A stretch of DNA of 64,000 nucleotides from Flavobacterium potami (GTDB lineage: Bacteria; Bacteroidota; Bacteroidia; Flavobacteriales; Flavobacteriaceae): positions 310,001-374,000 of the forward strand of contig NZ_JAINUY010000005.1 in the NCBI RefSeq assembly GCF_020026915.1, given 5' to 3'. Shown here one piece after another: positions 1 through 8,679 of this stretch (position 1 is its first letter; each line of letters opens with the position of its first letter). A program made the translations under genes and the position numbers. The notes below the pieces were generated by a model, which saw only the letters and a list, made by a program, of their open reading frames with translations, did not search any database and had not been told where the DNA came from.

Positions 1-1146
1 GTTACTAATCACTGGGGAATTACACACTGGATGATGAAAGATATTCCAACGAAAACTTGGTTCAATCAATTCGAAAACTTTACACAAACACATCATAGAC
101 GTGAAGTAATTACAGATATTCACGCTTCAAAAATCGATCAGGAAGTTTGTGTTGACGGCTGGTTCGTACCTTCAATGCCGGATTTAAATTTAAGAAATCC
201 ACTTGTTGCAAAATACTTAACTCAAAACGCCATTTGGTGGATTGAATATGCCAATCTAGATGGTTTCCGTGTAGATACTTATAACTATTCAGATAAAACG
301 GCAATGGCAAATTGGGCAAAAGCGATTACAACTGAATATCCTAATTTCAATATTGTAGGTGAAATCTGGATGCACAATCAGGCGAATTTAGCTTTTTGGC
401 AAAAAGACAGTAAAGTGGGAGCTATTGAAAACTACAATTCAAACCTTCCATCTGTAATGGATTTTACGCTTCAAAGTCAGATCACTTCTGCTTTCAACGA
501 AAATGAACCAACTTGGGACAATGGATTGATTAAATTCTATAACAATTTTGCAATGGATTTTCTATATCCAAATACCAATAATATTTTGGTTTTCACCGAA
601 AATCACGACACCGATCGTATGAACGAAAAGTTCAAATACGATTTACCAAAATACAAACTGGCAATGACTTTACTAGCTACAGTTCGTGGAATTCCGCAAA
701 TCTATTACGGTTCAGAAATTGGAATGGGCGGTGATAAAGGCAAAGGCGGAGATGCCGATATTCGTCAGGATTTCCCAGGCGGATGGGCTGGCGACAAAAA
801 CAATGCTTTTACAAAAGAAGGAAGAACTGCGGAACAAGCTGCGTTTTTTGATTTCAGTTCAAAATTATTCACTTGGAGAAAAACAAACGAAGCCGTTCAT
901 TTCGGAAAAATGACGCATTATATTCCTGAAAACAATACTTATGTATATTTCAGATATACAGATGCTAAAACTGTTATGGTTGTTTTCAATAACAATGCAA
1001 AAGAACAAGTTGTAAAAACAAACCGTTTCAAAGAAAGCATCAAAAACTTCAAATCAGGAAAAGATGCTATCACAGGAAAAACATTCGATTTAGCTTCTGA
1101 AATCACACTAGAACCAAAATCAGCTCTGATTTTAGAATTGGAATAA
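1..1146 (+). CDS. GH13 alpha-amylase family enzyme (neopullulanase/cyclomaltodextrinase-like), 5' partial
   Basis: The reading frame is open from base 1, so the N-terminus lies outside the window; 381 codons are visible. The GH13 catalytic core can be seen: the nucleophile Asp in DGFRVDTYN (codon at about 274), the acid/base Glu in VGEIW (about 361) and the transition-state Asp in ENHDTDR (about 607). A small all-beta C-terminal domain follows. Enzymes of this type hydrolyse alpha-1,4 links of maltodextrin, pullulan or cyclodextrin, in Bacteroidetes usually in the periplasm. A second GH13 gene follows 102 bp downstream, which points to the end of a starch-utilisation (Sus-like) locus whose susCD genes would lie upstream. 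Exact substrate specificity cannot be read. Confidence 0.9.
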   Translation, partial: VTNHWGITHWMMKDIPTKTWFNQFENFTQTHHRREVITDIHASKIDQEVCVDGWFVPSMPDLNLRNPLVAKYLTQNAIWWIEYANLDGFRVDTYNYSDKTAMANWAKAITTEYPNFNIVGEIWMHNQANLAFWQKDSKVGAIENYNSNLPSVMDFTLQSQITSAFNENEPTWDNGLIKFYNNFAMDFLYPNTNNILVFTENHDTDRMNEKFKYDLPKYKLAMTLLATVRGIPQIYYGSEIGMGGDKGKGGDADIRQDFPGGWAGDKNNAFTKEGRTAEQAAFFDFSSKLFTWRKTNEAVHFGKMTHYIPENNTYVYFRYTDAKTVMVVFNNNAKEQVVKTNRFKESIKNFKSGKDAITGKTFDLASEITLEPKSALILELE

Positions 1147-1165
1147 AAATATTTTTAATTTTTTC

Positions 1166-1233
1166 CGCCACGAATTCACGAATTTTTATCCTCAAAGATT
1201 GTCAAAAAAATAATTCGTGAATTCGTGGCGGAA
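1166..1233. repeat. Inverted repeat between the two GH13 genes
   Basis: The arms TTTCCGCCACGAATTCACGA (from 1166) and TCGTGAATTCGTGGCGGAAA (to about 1234) are reverse complements around a loop of about 30 bp. It belongs to the 'cacgaattcacgaatt' class of dispersed palindromes that also occurs at 2959-3032, 3790-3935 and 24140-24285. It could fold as a hairpin in the transcript and set the ratio of the two amylase messages, but that is inference. Confidence 0.75.
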
Positions 1234-1248
1234 ATTTATAGATATGTT

Positions 1249-2916
1249 ATGAAAAAATACACTTTCCTTTTTTTATCTTTAGTATTCATAATTACGGGTT
1301 GTTCTGGCTCAAAATCAGTTACAATGAATAACAACAATACTTCGAAAACACCTTTCGTTTGGGAAGGAGCAAATGTTTATTTTTTACTTACAGACCGTTT
1401 TTACAACGGTGACAAATCAAACGATTTAAATTTCAACCGAACCAAAACGCCCGGAAAACTACGTGGATTTGAAGGCGGAGACATCATCGGAATCACAAAA
1501 AAAATTGAATCAGGATATTTTGAAAAATTAGGAATCAATGCCATTTGGCTTACGCCGATTGTAGAACAAATTCATGATGGCGTTGACGAAGGAACGGGGC
1601 TTAGTTATGGTTTTCACGGTTATTGGGCGAAAGATTGGACGGCTTTAGATCCTAACTTCGGAACAAAAGAAGATTTAGCCAATTTGGTAAAAATAGCACA
1701 CGAAAAAGGAATCAGAATAGTTCTGGATGGTGTAATTAATCATACAGGACCAGTAACTCCAGAAGATCCTGTTTGGCCTTCTGACTGGGTTCGAACTGGC
1801 GTTGTCTGCGATTACAAATCTTTCGAAAATACTACAATGTGTACTTTGGTTGAAAATCTTCCTGATGTAAAAACCGAAAGCACTCAAAATGTAGAATTGC
1901 CTCCTTTTTTAATAGAAAAATGGAAGAAAGAAGGCCGTTACGAAAAAGAAGTTGCTTCATTAGACGAATTCTTTAAAAGAACAGGTTATCCAAGAAGTCC
2001 GAAATATTACATTATAAAATGGTTGACCGATTATATTCTAGAATTCGGAATTGACGGTTACCGCGCCGACACTGTAAAACACACCGAAGAAGGCGTTTGG
2101 GCCGATTTCAAAAAAGAATGTGATTACGCTTTTGAAACTTGGAAAAAACACCATCCAATGCAGGTTTTAGATCAGAATCCGTTTTACACCATTGCAGAAG
2201 TTTACGGTTACGGAATTAGCGGTGGACAGGATTATGATTTTGGAGATCGAAAAGTCAATTATTTCCAAAATGGTTTCAACAGCATGATCAATTTTGAATT
2301 TAAATGGAATGCAGGTCAAAGCGATTATGAAACTTTATTCTCGAAATATTCGAATCATTTAAATAATGAATTAAAAGGATATTCTGTTCTTAATTATATG
2401 TCTTCGCACGACGACGGACAACCTTTTGATGCCAATCGTGTAAAAGGTTTCGAAGCAGGAACAAAACTCTTGCTTTCACCTGGAATGTCACAAGTTTATT
2501 ACGGAGACGAATCGAACCGATCTTTGGTTGTTGAAGGAACTCAAGGTGATGCAACCTTACGTTCGAACATGAATTGGGACGATATTCAAAACAATGATGA
2601 TACAAAATTCATGCTTTCACACTGGCAAAAATTAGGTCAGTTTAGAAGAAATCATCCTGCGGTTGGTGCGGGAGTTCATAAACAATTAAGCAGTAATCCA
2701 TATTTGTTTTCAAGAACCTATTCTAAAGGATCGTTTACAGACAAAGTATTAATCGGCTTAGATTTACCTGAAGGGCGTAAAGAACTTTCTGTATATTCTC
2801 TTTTCGAAAACGGAACTAAATTACGAGATGGTTTTTCTAATCAAGTAACAGAAGTTGTTGATGGAAAAGTGATTATTGACAGCGAATTTGGAATTGTTTT
2901 ATTAGAAAAAATTTAA
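1249..2916 (+). CDS. Alpha-amylase family lipoprotein (SusG-like, GH13)
   Basis: This 555-residue protein has a lipoprotein signal (lipobox IITGC, Cys18), so it is probably anchored at the outer membrane. I start it at the ATG at 1249, where the signal peptide begins; a GTG at 1225 would extend it into the upstream repeat. GH13 signatures are present: YFLLTDRFYNGD near residue 44, DGVINH near 160, nucleophile Asp274 in GYRADTVKH, acid Glu317 in AEVYGYG and Asp388 in SSHDDGQ. It is expected to cut starch or maltooligosaccharides at the surface or in the periplasm, acting with the upstream GH13 enzyme. The charged insert around residues 200-250 looks like a B-domain-type insertion. Confidence 0.9.
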   Translation: MKKYTFLFLSLVFIITGCSGSKSVTMNNNNTSKTPFVWEGANVYFLLTDRFYNGDKSNDLNFNRTKTPGKLRGFEGGDIIGITKKIESGYFEKLGINAIWLTPIVEQIHDGVDEGTGLSYGFHGYWAKDWTALDPNFGTKEDLANLVKIAHEKGIRIVLDGVINHTGPVTPEDPVWPSDWVRTGVVCDYKSFENTTMCTLVENLPDVKTESTQNVELPPFLIEKWKKEGRYEKEVASLDEFFKRTGYPRSPKYYIIKWLTDYILEFGIDGYRADTVKHTEEGVWADFKKECDYAFETWKKHHPMQVLDQNPFYTIAEVYGYGISGGQDYDFGDRKVNYFQNGFNSMINFEFKWNAGQSDYETLFSKYSNHLNNELKGYSVLNYMSSHDDGQPFDANRVKGFEAGTKLLLSPGMSQVYYGDESNRSLVVEGTQGDATLRSNMNWDDIQNNDDTKFMLSHWQKLGQFRRNHPAVGAGVHKQLSSNPYLFSRTYSKGSFTDKVLIGLDLPEGRKELSVYSLFENGTKLRDGFSNQVTEVVDGKVIIDSEFGIVLLEKI

Positions 2917-3096
2917 CCGCAAAGACGCAAAGGTTTACGCAAAGCGCGCGAAGGTTTTTTAGCCACAAATTGCACAAATTTTCACAAATTTAAAATGAGT
3001 AAAAAATTCGTGGAAATTCGTGGAATTCGTGGCTATATAATTTTTAATAAATTCCTTGTGACCTTTGCGTAAAACTTTGCGACCTTTGCGGTTAGA
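2914..3096. repeat. Nested palindromic repeats (two families)
   Basis: The outer arms are AACCGCAAAGACGCAAAGG (2915 on) and CCTTTGCGTAAAACTTTGCG...GCGGTTA (3061-3094). Inside them lie arms of a second family: AGCCACAAATTGCACAAATT (2960 on) and AATTCGTGGAATTCGTGGCT (to 3035). One palindrome therefore sits in the loop of another. No coding gene is supported here; the reading frames that cross it are shadows of the repeat. Confidence 0.8.
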
Positions 3097-3110
3097 AAAA
3101 AACGCAGAAA

Positions 3111-3788
3111 ATGCTAAAAATAGCTCATAGAGGTGCAAAAGCATACGAACCTGAAAATACACTTCAAGCTTTTCAAAAAGCCTTAGACTTACATTCAGAC
3201 GGAATCGAACTGGACGTTCATTTAAGTTCCGACGGACATATTATCGTAATTCATGACGAAACTATAGACAGAACAACTAACGGAAAAGGTTTGGTAAATA
3301 CTTTTTCATTATCTGAATTAAAATCTTTTCTGATTGATGAAAAATATCAAATTCCAACTCTAAATGAGGTTTTTGATTTGGTTGACAAAAAATGTCTGAT
3401 CAATATTGAATTAAAAGGTTTAGGAACTGCTCCTAATGTTGTCAGGTTAATTGAGCAATATGTTTCAGAAAAAAAATGGAATTACAATAATTTTATAATT
3501 TCAAGTTTCGATTGGAATATGCTTCAGGAAACTTCGAGTTTAAATCCAAATATCCCGATTGGTGTTTTAACAGAAGAAAATATCGATACTGCTTTGGCTT
3601 TCGCCGAATCGATAAAAGCAAAAGCAATTAACCCAGATTTTCAGTTATTGAATAAAGAAAACGTTCTGCAAATTCAGGAAAAAGGATTCTTGGTTTTCCC
3701 TTGGACAGTAAACTCTGAAGAAGACATTCAAAAAGTAAAAAGTTATAAAGTAAACGGAATTATCTCTGATAATCCAGACAAAATATAA
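3111..3788 (+). CDS. Glycerophosphodiester phosphodiesterase
   Basis: This 225-residue protein has the GDPD family layout. It opens with IAHRGAKAYEPENT (catalytic His-Arg and the metal-binding Glu-Asn) and continues with ELDVHLSSDGHIIVIHDE (metal-binding Glu/Asp and second His) and DRTTNGKG. The family hydrolyses deacylated phospholipids such as glycerophosphocholine to glycerol-3-phosphate and an alcohol. There is no signal peptide, so it probably acts in the cytoplasm, like UgpQ. The length fits the short bacterial UgpQ type. It is flanked on both sides by dispersed palindromes and has no obvious operon partner. Confidence 0.92.
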   Translation: MLKIAHRGAKAYEPENTLQAFQKALDLHSDGIELDVHLSSDGHIIVIHDETIDRTTNGKGLVNTFSLSELKSFLIDEKYQIPTLNEVFDLVDKKCLINIELKGLGTAPNVVRLIEQYVSEKKWNYNNFIISSFDWNMLQETSSLNPNIPIGVLTEENIDTALAFAESIKAKAINPDFQLLNKENVLQIQEKGFLVFPWTVNSEEDIQKVKSYKVNGIISDNPDKI

Positions 3789-3789
3789 G

Positions 3790-3937
3790 GTTTAAAAATA
3801 GCCACAGATTAAAAGTTTTTTTGCCACAAATTCCACAAATTTTCACAAATTAAATGCGAAAATCAATTTGTGAAAATTTGCGGAATTTGTGGTTAAATAA
3901 AAAAATTAGTGCCAATTAGTGTAATTCGTGGCAACCA
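3790..3937. repeat. Nested palindromic repeat upstream of the BaiN-like gene
   Basis: The inner arms GCCACAAATTCCACAAATTT (3823 on) and AAATTTGCGGAATTTGTGG (to about 3892) sit inside outer arms beginning AGCCACAGATTAAAAG (3800) and ending AGTGTAATTCGTGGCA (3934). This is the same class as at 2960 and 24140. It fills the entire gap between the GDPD gene and the flavoprotein gene. Confidence 0.75.
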
Positions 3938-3944
3938 AAAAAAT

Positions 3945-5153
3945 ATGATTAAAAATTTCGACATCATCATCGTTGGCGGAGGCGCTGCAGGTTTTTTTAC
4001 CGCAATTAATATTGCCGAGAAAAACCCAAAACTGAAAATCGCCATTTTAGAAAGAGGAAAAGAAGTGCTTTCTAAAGTCCGCGTTTCTGGTGGCGGACGA
4101 TGCAACGTTACACACGCTTGTTTTGAACCTAACGAATTAGTGAAATTTTATCCTCGTGGTGAAAAAGAACTTCGTGGGCCATTTCATCAGTTCTGTTCTG
4201 GAGATACAATTGAATGGTTTGAAAAACACGGTGTCGAATTAAAAATCGAAGAAGACGGAAGAATGTTTCCTGTTTCCAATTCGTCACAAACCATAATTGA
4301 CTGTTTTTTAAAAGCAACCGAAAAATTAGGAATTAAAGTTTTGACAGGACAAAGCGTTCAGTCGATTTTCAAAAAAGAAAATCATTGGAAAATTGATACG
4401 CAATCTGACAACTTTGCTACAGAAAAATTAGTAATGGCAACTGGAAGTAATCCTAAAATCTGGGAAATGCTTCAGGAACATGGTCACGCTGTTGTAAGCC
4501 CTGTCCCTTCTCTATTTACTTTCAACATCAAAGATCCTCGAATTAAAGAATTGCCTGGCGTTGCAGCACAAGTTACTGTAAATGTAAAAGATACTAAACT
4601 AGAATCTACAGGACCTTTGTTAATCACACATTGGGGAATGAGCGGACCAGCAATTTTAAAACTTTCGGCTTGGGGAGCGCGCATTTTACACGATAAAAAT
4701 TATCAGTTTACCATTTTTGTGAATTGGTTAAATGACGTTGATTTTGAAGATGCTGAAAAAATCCTAAAAGATTTAAAACAAGAACACGCTAAAAAAGCAG
4801 TTTCTAAAAAATCTCCTTTTGATTTTCCGAATCGTTTATGGGAAAGTTTGGTTTTGGCTTCGGGAATTGATGCGGAAACCAAATGGGCGGATTTGTCTAA
4901 AAACCAATTGCAAAACCTAACTTCACAATTAACAAAATCTGAATTTAAAGTCAACGGAAAAAGCACTTTTAAAGAAGAATTTGTAACCGCTGGCGGAATC
5001 GACTTAAAGGAAATCAACTTCAAAACAATGGAAAGCAAAATTCACGAAAACCTTTATTTTGCTGGTGAAATTGTCAATATCGATGCCATAACAGGAGGAT
5101 TTAATTTTCAGAATGCCTGGACAAGCGGGTTTATTCTGGCTCAAAATATTTAA
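3945..5153 (+). CDS. NAD(P)/FAD-dependent oxidoreductase, HI0933/BaiN (YhiN) family
   Basis: This 402-residue protein begins with a dinucleotide-binding fold, IIVGGGAAGFFTAINIAE, followed by the family signatures KVRVSGGGRCNVTH near residue 46 and GGFNFQNAWTSGFILAQ at the C-terminus, which closes the FAD site. TGGI/TAGGI-type motifs (FVTAGGIDLKEI) are also present. The ATG at 3945 places the Rossmann motif at the normal distance from the N-terminus; an earlier start at 3909 would lie in repeat DNA. Family members reduce bile acid or other enones in gut bacteria, but most have no known substrate. It is followed after 6 bp by a HAD phosphatase, so they are probably co-transcribed. Confidence 0.88.
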   Translation: MIKNFDIIIVGGGAAGFFTAINIAEKNPKLKIAILERGKEVLSKVRVSGGGRCNVTHACFEPNELVKFYPRGEKELRGPFHQFCSGDTIEWFEKHGVELKIEEDGRMFPVSNSSQTIIDCFLKATEKLGIKVLTGQSVQSIFKKENHWKIDTQSDNFATEKLVMATGSNPKIWEMLQEHGHAVVSPVPSLFTFNIKDPRIKELPGVAAQVTVNVKDTKLESTGPLLITHWGMSGPAILKLSAWGARILHDKNYQFTIFVNWLNDVDFEDAEKILKDLKQEHAKKAVSKKSPFDFPNRLWESLVLASGIDAETKWADLSKNQLQNLTSQLTKSEFKVNGKSTFKEEFVTAGGIDLKEINFKTMESKIHENLYFAGEIVNIDAITGGFNFQNAWTSGFILAQNI

Positions 5154-5159
5154 TAGAAA

Positions 5160-5807
5160 ATGAAATTTAAAGGAATTATTTTTGATTTAGACGGAACATT
5201 GGTCAATTCATTAGAAGACATTTCAGACGCAATGAATAAAGTGCTTCAAGGTCTAAATTTCCCAACTCATACTTACGAAACCTATCAATATTTTATTGGA
5301 AGCGGTTTGCGAAATCTAGTCAGCAAAGCACTTCCGGCAACCAACAATTCAGAAAATCAGATCGAAATTTGTTTTGAATGTATGATTAAAGAATATCGCG
5401 AAATCTGCACGTTGAAAACTAAACCTTACGACGGCATTGTAGAGTTGTTAGAAAACCTGACTTCACAAAACATCAAAATGGCGGTTTTCTCCAACAAAGC
5501 TGATGAATTGACCAAGAAAATAGCATCAGAAATTTTTCCAAATCATTTTGATCAAGCGGTTGGTTTAAGTACAGAAGCACTTAAAAAGCCAAATCCGTTT
5601 GAAGCTCTAGAGATTGGCAAAAAATGGAATTTAAAACCTGAAGAAATCCTTTTTGTGGGTGATTCTGATATTGACATGCAAACTGCCGTAAACGCAAATA
5701 TGTTTCCTGTTGGCGTTACTTGGGGTTATAGAACCGAAGAAGAATTGAAAAACAGCGGTGCGAAACTGGTTGTCAATACAGCTTCAGAATTAATTGAGAT
5801 TCTATAA
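5160..5807 (+). CDS. HAD family hydrolase, phosphoglycolate phosphatase-like
   Basis: The protein has 215 residues. HAD motif I is FDLDGTLVNS (residues 8-17), motif II is AVFSNKADE (about 102-110), the motif III lysine is in ALKKPNPF and motif IV is FVGDSDIDM. The helical cap between motifs I and II fits the Gph/phosphoglycolate phosphatase subfamily, which dephosphorylates 2-phosphoglycolate made during DNA repair. Substrate choice in this family cannot be read from sequence, so the gph label is avoided. It lies in a tight same-strand run: 6 bp after the flavoprotein gene and 2 bp before the Crp-like regulator gene. Confidence 0.85.
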   Translation: MKFKGIIFDLDGTLVNSLEDISDAMNKVLQGLNFPTHTYETYQYFIGSGLRNLVSKALPATNNSENQIEICFECMIKEYREICTLKTKPYDGIVELLENLTSQNIKMAVFSNKADELTKKIASEIFPNHFDQAVGLSTEALKKPNPFEALEIGKKWNLKPEEILFVGDSDIDMQTAVNANMFPVGVTWGYRTEEELKNSGAKLVVNTASELIEIL

Positions 5808-5809
5808 AA

Positions 5810-6382
5810 ATGCATCTTTCATTACAAAAACAAATCACAGCGATTGCCTCTTTTTCTGAAAATGAAATTGAGACAATCGCTTCTTGTTTTGAATATGAAA
5901 CTTTTAAGGCCAAAGAAGATCTTTCGGAAATGGGAAAAATCAGCAACACCATTTTTTTCATTCTTAATGGATTAGCGAGAGTTTATTATTTAAAAGATGG
6001 AAAAGAAATCACAACTTATTTAAGTTGCGACGAAGGTTTTATTGCCTCCTATTCCAGTTTCATCAATCAAACGCAATCTTTTGAGAATATTCAATGTATT
6101 GAAGATTGCGAAGTACTTTCAATTACTTTCGAAAAAATGCAGTTTCTGTATCACGAAATCCCAAATTGGGAACGCGTCGGAAGAATTTTAGCGGAACAGA
6201 ATTACCTTTGCATGGCAGACAGAGTTTTAAAATTGCAAATGATTCCTGCCAAAGAAAAATACCAGACTTTTTTAGCATCGGCTCCAGCCAAAATCATTCA
6301 GCGAACACCTTTAATTTACATCTCTTCTTTTCTCGGGATTACTCCAGAATCACTGAGCAGAATCCGTCAGGACATTTCTTAA
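5810..6382 (+). CDS. Crp/Fnr family transcriptional regulator
   Basis: This 190-residue protein has an N-terminal cyclic-nucleotide-binding-like beta roll (about residues 10-120, with FFILNGLARVYYLKDGKE) and a short C-terminal helix-turn-helix ending ISSFLGITPESLSRIRQDI. This is the common Bacteroidetes type of Crp-like regulator. The cysteines that mark FNR oxygen sensors are not arranged as in FNR. The gene starts 2 bp after the HAD phosphatase and ends 60 bp before an MBL hydrolase, so it may regulate its own small operon. The effector is unknown. Confidence 0.85.
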   Translation: MHLSLQKQITAIASFSENEIETIASCFEYETFKAKEDLSEMGKISNTIFFILNGLARVYYLKDGKEITTYLSCDEGFIASYSSFINQTQSFENIQCIEDCEVLSITFEKMQFLYHEIPNWERVGRILAEQNYLCMADRVLKLQMIPAKEKYQTFLASAPAKIIQRTPLIYISSFLGITPESLSRIRQDIS

Positions 6383-6442
6383 CATTTATCAAGTGGATTG
6401 AAAAACCGAATTCGAATCTTTGTCAAAATAAAATTTGAAAAG

Positions 6443-7117
6443 ATGAAGAATATCGCCAATGACGTTTACCAAATTCCCTTATTTCCTCGAAACGCCATTA
6501 ATTGTTATTTGATTGAAGATGTTTTAATTGATGCTGGAATTAGAACTTCTGCCAGTAAAATATTAAAAGCAATAAAAGACAAATCGGTTATCCAACACGC
6601 ATTAACACATGCTCACGCCGATCATCAGGGAAGCAGTAAAATAATCTGTGAAACTTTGAATATTCCGCTTTTATGCAGCGAACCTGAAAAAGAATTTGCT
6701 GAGAACGGAAATGTCATTACAGAATACCCAAATCCGAATCATATTATTTCGAAATTTCAGAAGAATTTCTGGGCAGGAAAAGGACATTTTGTTTCTGAAA
6801 TTTTAAAAGAAGGCGATCAAATCGGCGGATTTACGGTTATTGAAACTCCGGGACACTCCAGAGGTCATTTATCTTTTTTTAGAGAAAAAGATGGCGTTTT
6901 AATCGTTGGTGATGTTATGACGAATATGAATTTATTGACTACAAAAGTTGGTCTGCATGAACCTCCACATTTATTCACTTCCAATCAAGAAATGAATAGA
7001 AAATCGATTTTAAAATTGGCTTCATTACAACCGAAAATATTGTGTTTTGGTCATGGCCCTATTTTAGTTAACAATGGAGAATTAGAGAAATTCAAAAATT
7101 CTATTTCATTTAATTAA
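6443..7117 (+). CDS. MBL-fold metallo-hydrolase
   Basis: This 224-residue protein has the metallo-beta-lactamase signature THAHADHQGS (about residues 53-62), the later His in ETPGHSRGH (about 142-150), the bridging Asp in VGDVMTNMNL and the final His in CFGHGP near the C-terminus. This arrangement binds two metal ions. The ATG at 6443 is preferred over 6398 because the protein then opens with the beta strand NDVYQIPLF typical of the family. The substrate is unknown; relatives include glyoxalase II and thiol hydrolases. It follows the Crp-like regulator gene on the same strand. Confidence 0.85.
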   Translation: MKNIANDVYQIPLFPRNAINCYLIEDVLIDAGIRTSASKILKAIKDKSVIQHALTHAHADHQGSSKIICETLNIPLLCSEPEKEFAENGNVITEYPNPNHIISKFQKNFWAGKGHFVSEILKEGDQIGGFTVIETPGHSRGHLSFFREKDGVLIVGDVMTNMNLLTTKVGLHEPPHLFTSNQEMNRKSILKLASLQPKILCFGHGPILVNNGELEKFKNSISFN

Positions 7118-7190
7118 CAAGAATTTACAGATTCCGTAAGTTTTCGTTAAGACTATTCTAATAATTTTACTCTCAACTAATTAATCCTAT

Positions 7191-7910
7191 ATGAGAGTAA
7201 AATTACTTACCACAATTTCTATTTTCACTTATCAACTCAGCGTTTCTCAAACAGAAAAAGTGTTAAATGGAAAAGTTCTTTCTCAAAATATGCCCCTTAA
7301 TAAAGTGGAAGTAATTAATAAAACCGCTAAAACCAGCACACGAACAAATGAATTGGGAGAATTTTCAATTCTGGTTCGCCCAAAAGACAGTTTACTTTTT
7401 TTCTCTAAAGATTACTCTTTCAAACGACTAAAAATTTCTCAGGACAATATTGATCAAAATAATATTATGGTTAATATGATTTTGAAACCTGAGGAATTAG
7501 ATGAAATTGTAATTACCAAAATTTCATTTCCTAAAGTTAAAGTCGCCGACGAAAATTCTACAATAGTGCCACTGCCACCAATATCAAATTCTGGCGTTTA
7601 TTCTGGCGGTATTGCAAATGGAGCCGATTTACTGGCTATATTCAGTTTGTTTCGGAAAAAGGACAAAAAAGCTAAAGCAAAATTCAACGAATTAGATTTT
7701 AAAAAATTAGCCGAAGCTACAGTCCCTTTAGATTTTTTTACCAATGATTTAAAAATAATGCCAGAAGAAAAAGATTTGTTCTTGCAATTTTGTGATGCTG
7801 ATCCACAAGCTAAAACTCTTGTAGAACGCAAAAATTTACTTTACACCATGGACTTTTTAATTACCAAAAATAAAGAGTTTAAAAAATTAAATTCAGGAAT
7901 TAAAAACTAA
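7191..7910 (+). CDS. Secreted carboxypeptidase-regulatory-like domain protein, tandem copy 1
   Basis: This 239-residue protein has a short signal-like N-terminus (LLTTISIFTYQLSVSQ). A beta-sandwich of the carboxypeptidase D regulatory type follows at about residues 22-105 (KVLNGKVLSQNMPLNKVEVIN, then a TNELGEF turn), as found at the N-terminus of TonB-dependent receptors but here without plug or barrel. The C-terminal part is charged and ends in a conserved block (DLKIMPEEKDLFLQFCDADP). Two paralogues follow directly. Function is unknown; a periplasmic or surface binding role is possible. Confidence 0.75.
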   Translation: MRVKLLTTISIFTYQLSVSQTEKVLNGKVLSQNMPLNKVEVINKTAKTSTRTNELGEFSILVRPKDSLLFFSKDYSFKRLKISQDNIDQNNIMVNMILKPEELDEIVITKISFPKVKVADENSTIVPLPPISNSGVYSGGIANGADLLAIFSLFRKKDKKAKAKFNELDFKKLAEATVPLDFFTNDLKIMPEEKDLFLQFCDADPQAKTLVERKNLLYTMDFLITKNKEFKKLNSGIKN

Positions 7911-7920
7911 AAGCCATTAC

Positions 7921-8673
7921 ATGAAAGTAAAATTACTCACTATAATTTCATTTTTTACGTATCAACTTAGTATTTCTCAAACAGAAAAAATATTAAATGG
8001 AAAAGTTCTTTCGCAAAACATTCCGCTTGACAAGGTGGAAGTGATCAATAAAACGGCTAGAACGAGTACAACCACAAATGCATCGGGAGAATTTTCTATT
8101 GTCGTAAAAGCTCAAGACAGCATATTGTTTTTTGCAAAAGATTATTTATTTACAAGATTAAAAATTACAGCAAAAGAAATCGAAAACAATAATCTTATTG
8201 TAAAAATGATTCCGAAAGTAGAAGAATTAAATGAAGTGGTGATTTTAGACAAAAAAACTACCTCAATTTCACTCAGCAAAGAAGAAATAAAGGAAATCAA
8301 ACTAAATAGTCATAAATCAAAAGAAGGATTAAAAATTGAAAATTTTTACGAAGTGAAAGCTGATCCCTTGAGTATTGATTTTATTAAGATTGGCAAACTG
8401 ATTTATAATTTATTAAAAAAAGAGGAAGAAAAACCAAAAAAGGAAATTCCAAAAATTGATTTTAAGAAATTAGTCGCGAAGACCTGTACAGAAGATTTTT
8501 TTACCAATGATTTAAAATTAAATCTTGAAGAAAAAGAACTTTTCCTGCAATTCTGTGAAGCCGATCCAAAATCTAAAATACTTCTGGTAAATTTAAATAC
8601 TCTTGAAACTATAGATTTTATGCGTACTAAAAATGAAGAATTTAGAAAGCTGAAAACTGAAATTAAAAACTAA
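7921..8673 (+). CDS. Secreted carboxypeptidase-regulatory-like domain protein, tandem copy 2
   Basis: This 250-residue protein is a close paralogue of its neighbours. Its first 100 residues nearly match theirs (KVLSQNIPLDKVEVINKTAR). The middle is longer and lysine-rich (about residues 110-170), and it shares the C-terminal block beginning LEEKELFLQFCEADPKSK. It starts 10 bp after copy 1 and is probably in one transcript with it. The conserved ends and divergent centre suggest that the centre is where specificity differs between the copies, which is inference. No enzymatic motif was seen. Confidence 0.75.
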   Translation: MKVKLLTIISFFTYQLSISQTEKILNGKVLSQNIPLDKVEVINKTARTSTTTNASGEFSIVVKAQDSILFFAKDYLFTRLKITAKEIENNNLIVKMIPKVEELNEVVILDKKTTSISLSKEEIKEIKLNSHKSKEGLKIENFYEVKADPLSIDFIKIGKLIYNLLKKEEEKPKKEIPKIDFKKLVAKTCTEDFFTNDLKLNLEEKELFLQFCEADPKSKILLVNLNTLETIDFMRTKNEEFRKLKTEIKN

Positions 8674-8679
8674 ATTTTG

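Noticed and set aside
1225-1248. GTG start of the second GH13 gene
   Set aside because: It lies in the arm of an inverted repeat and would place eight residues before the signal peptide.
2959-3162. A minus-strand frame over the repeats before the GDPD gene
   Set aside because: Its translation is the repeat itself and it overlaps the real gene.
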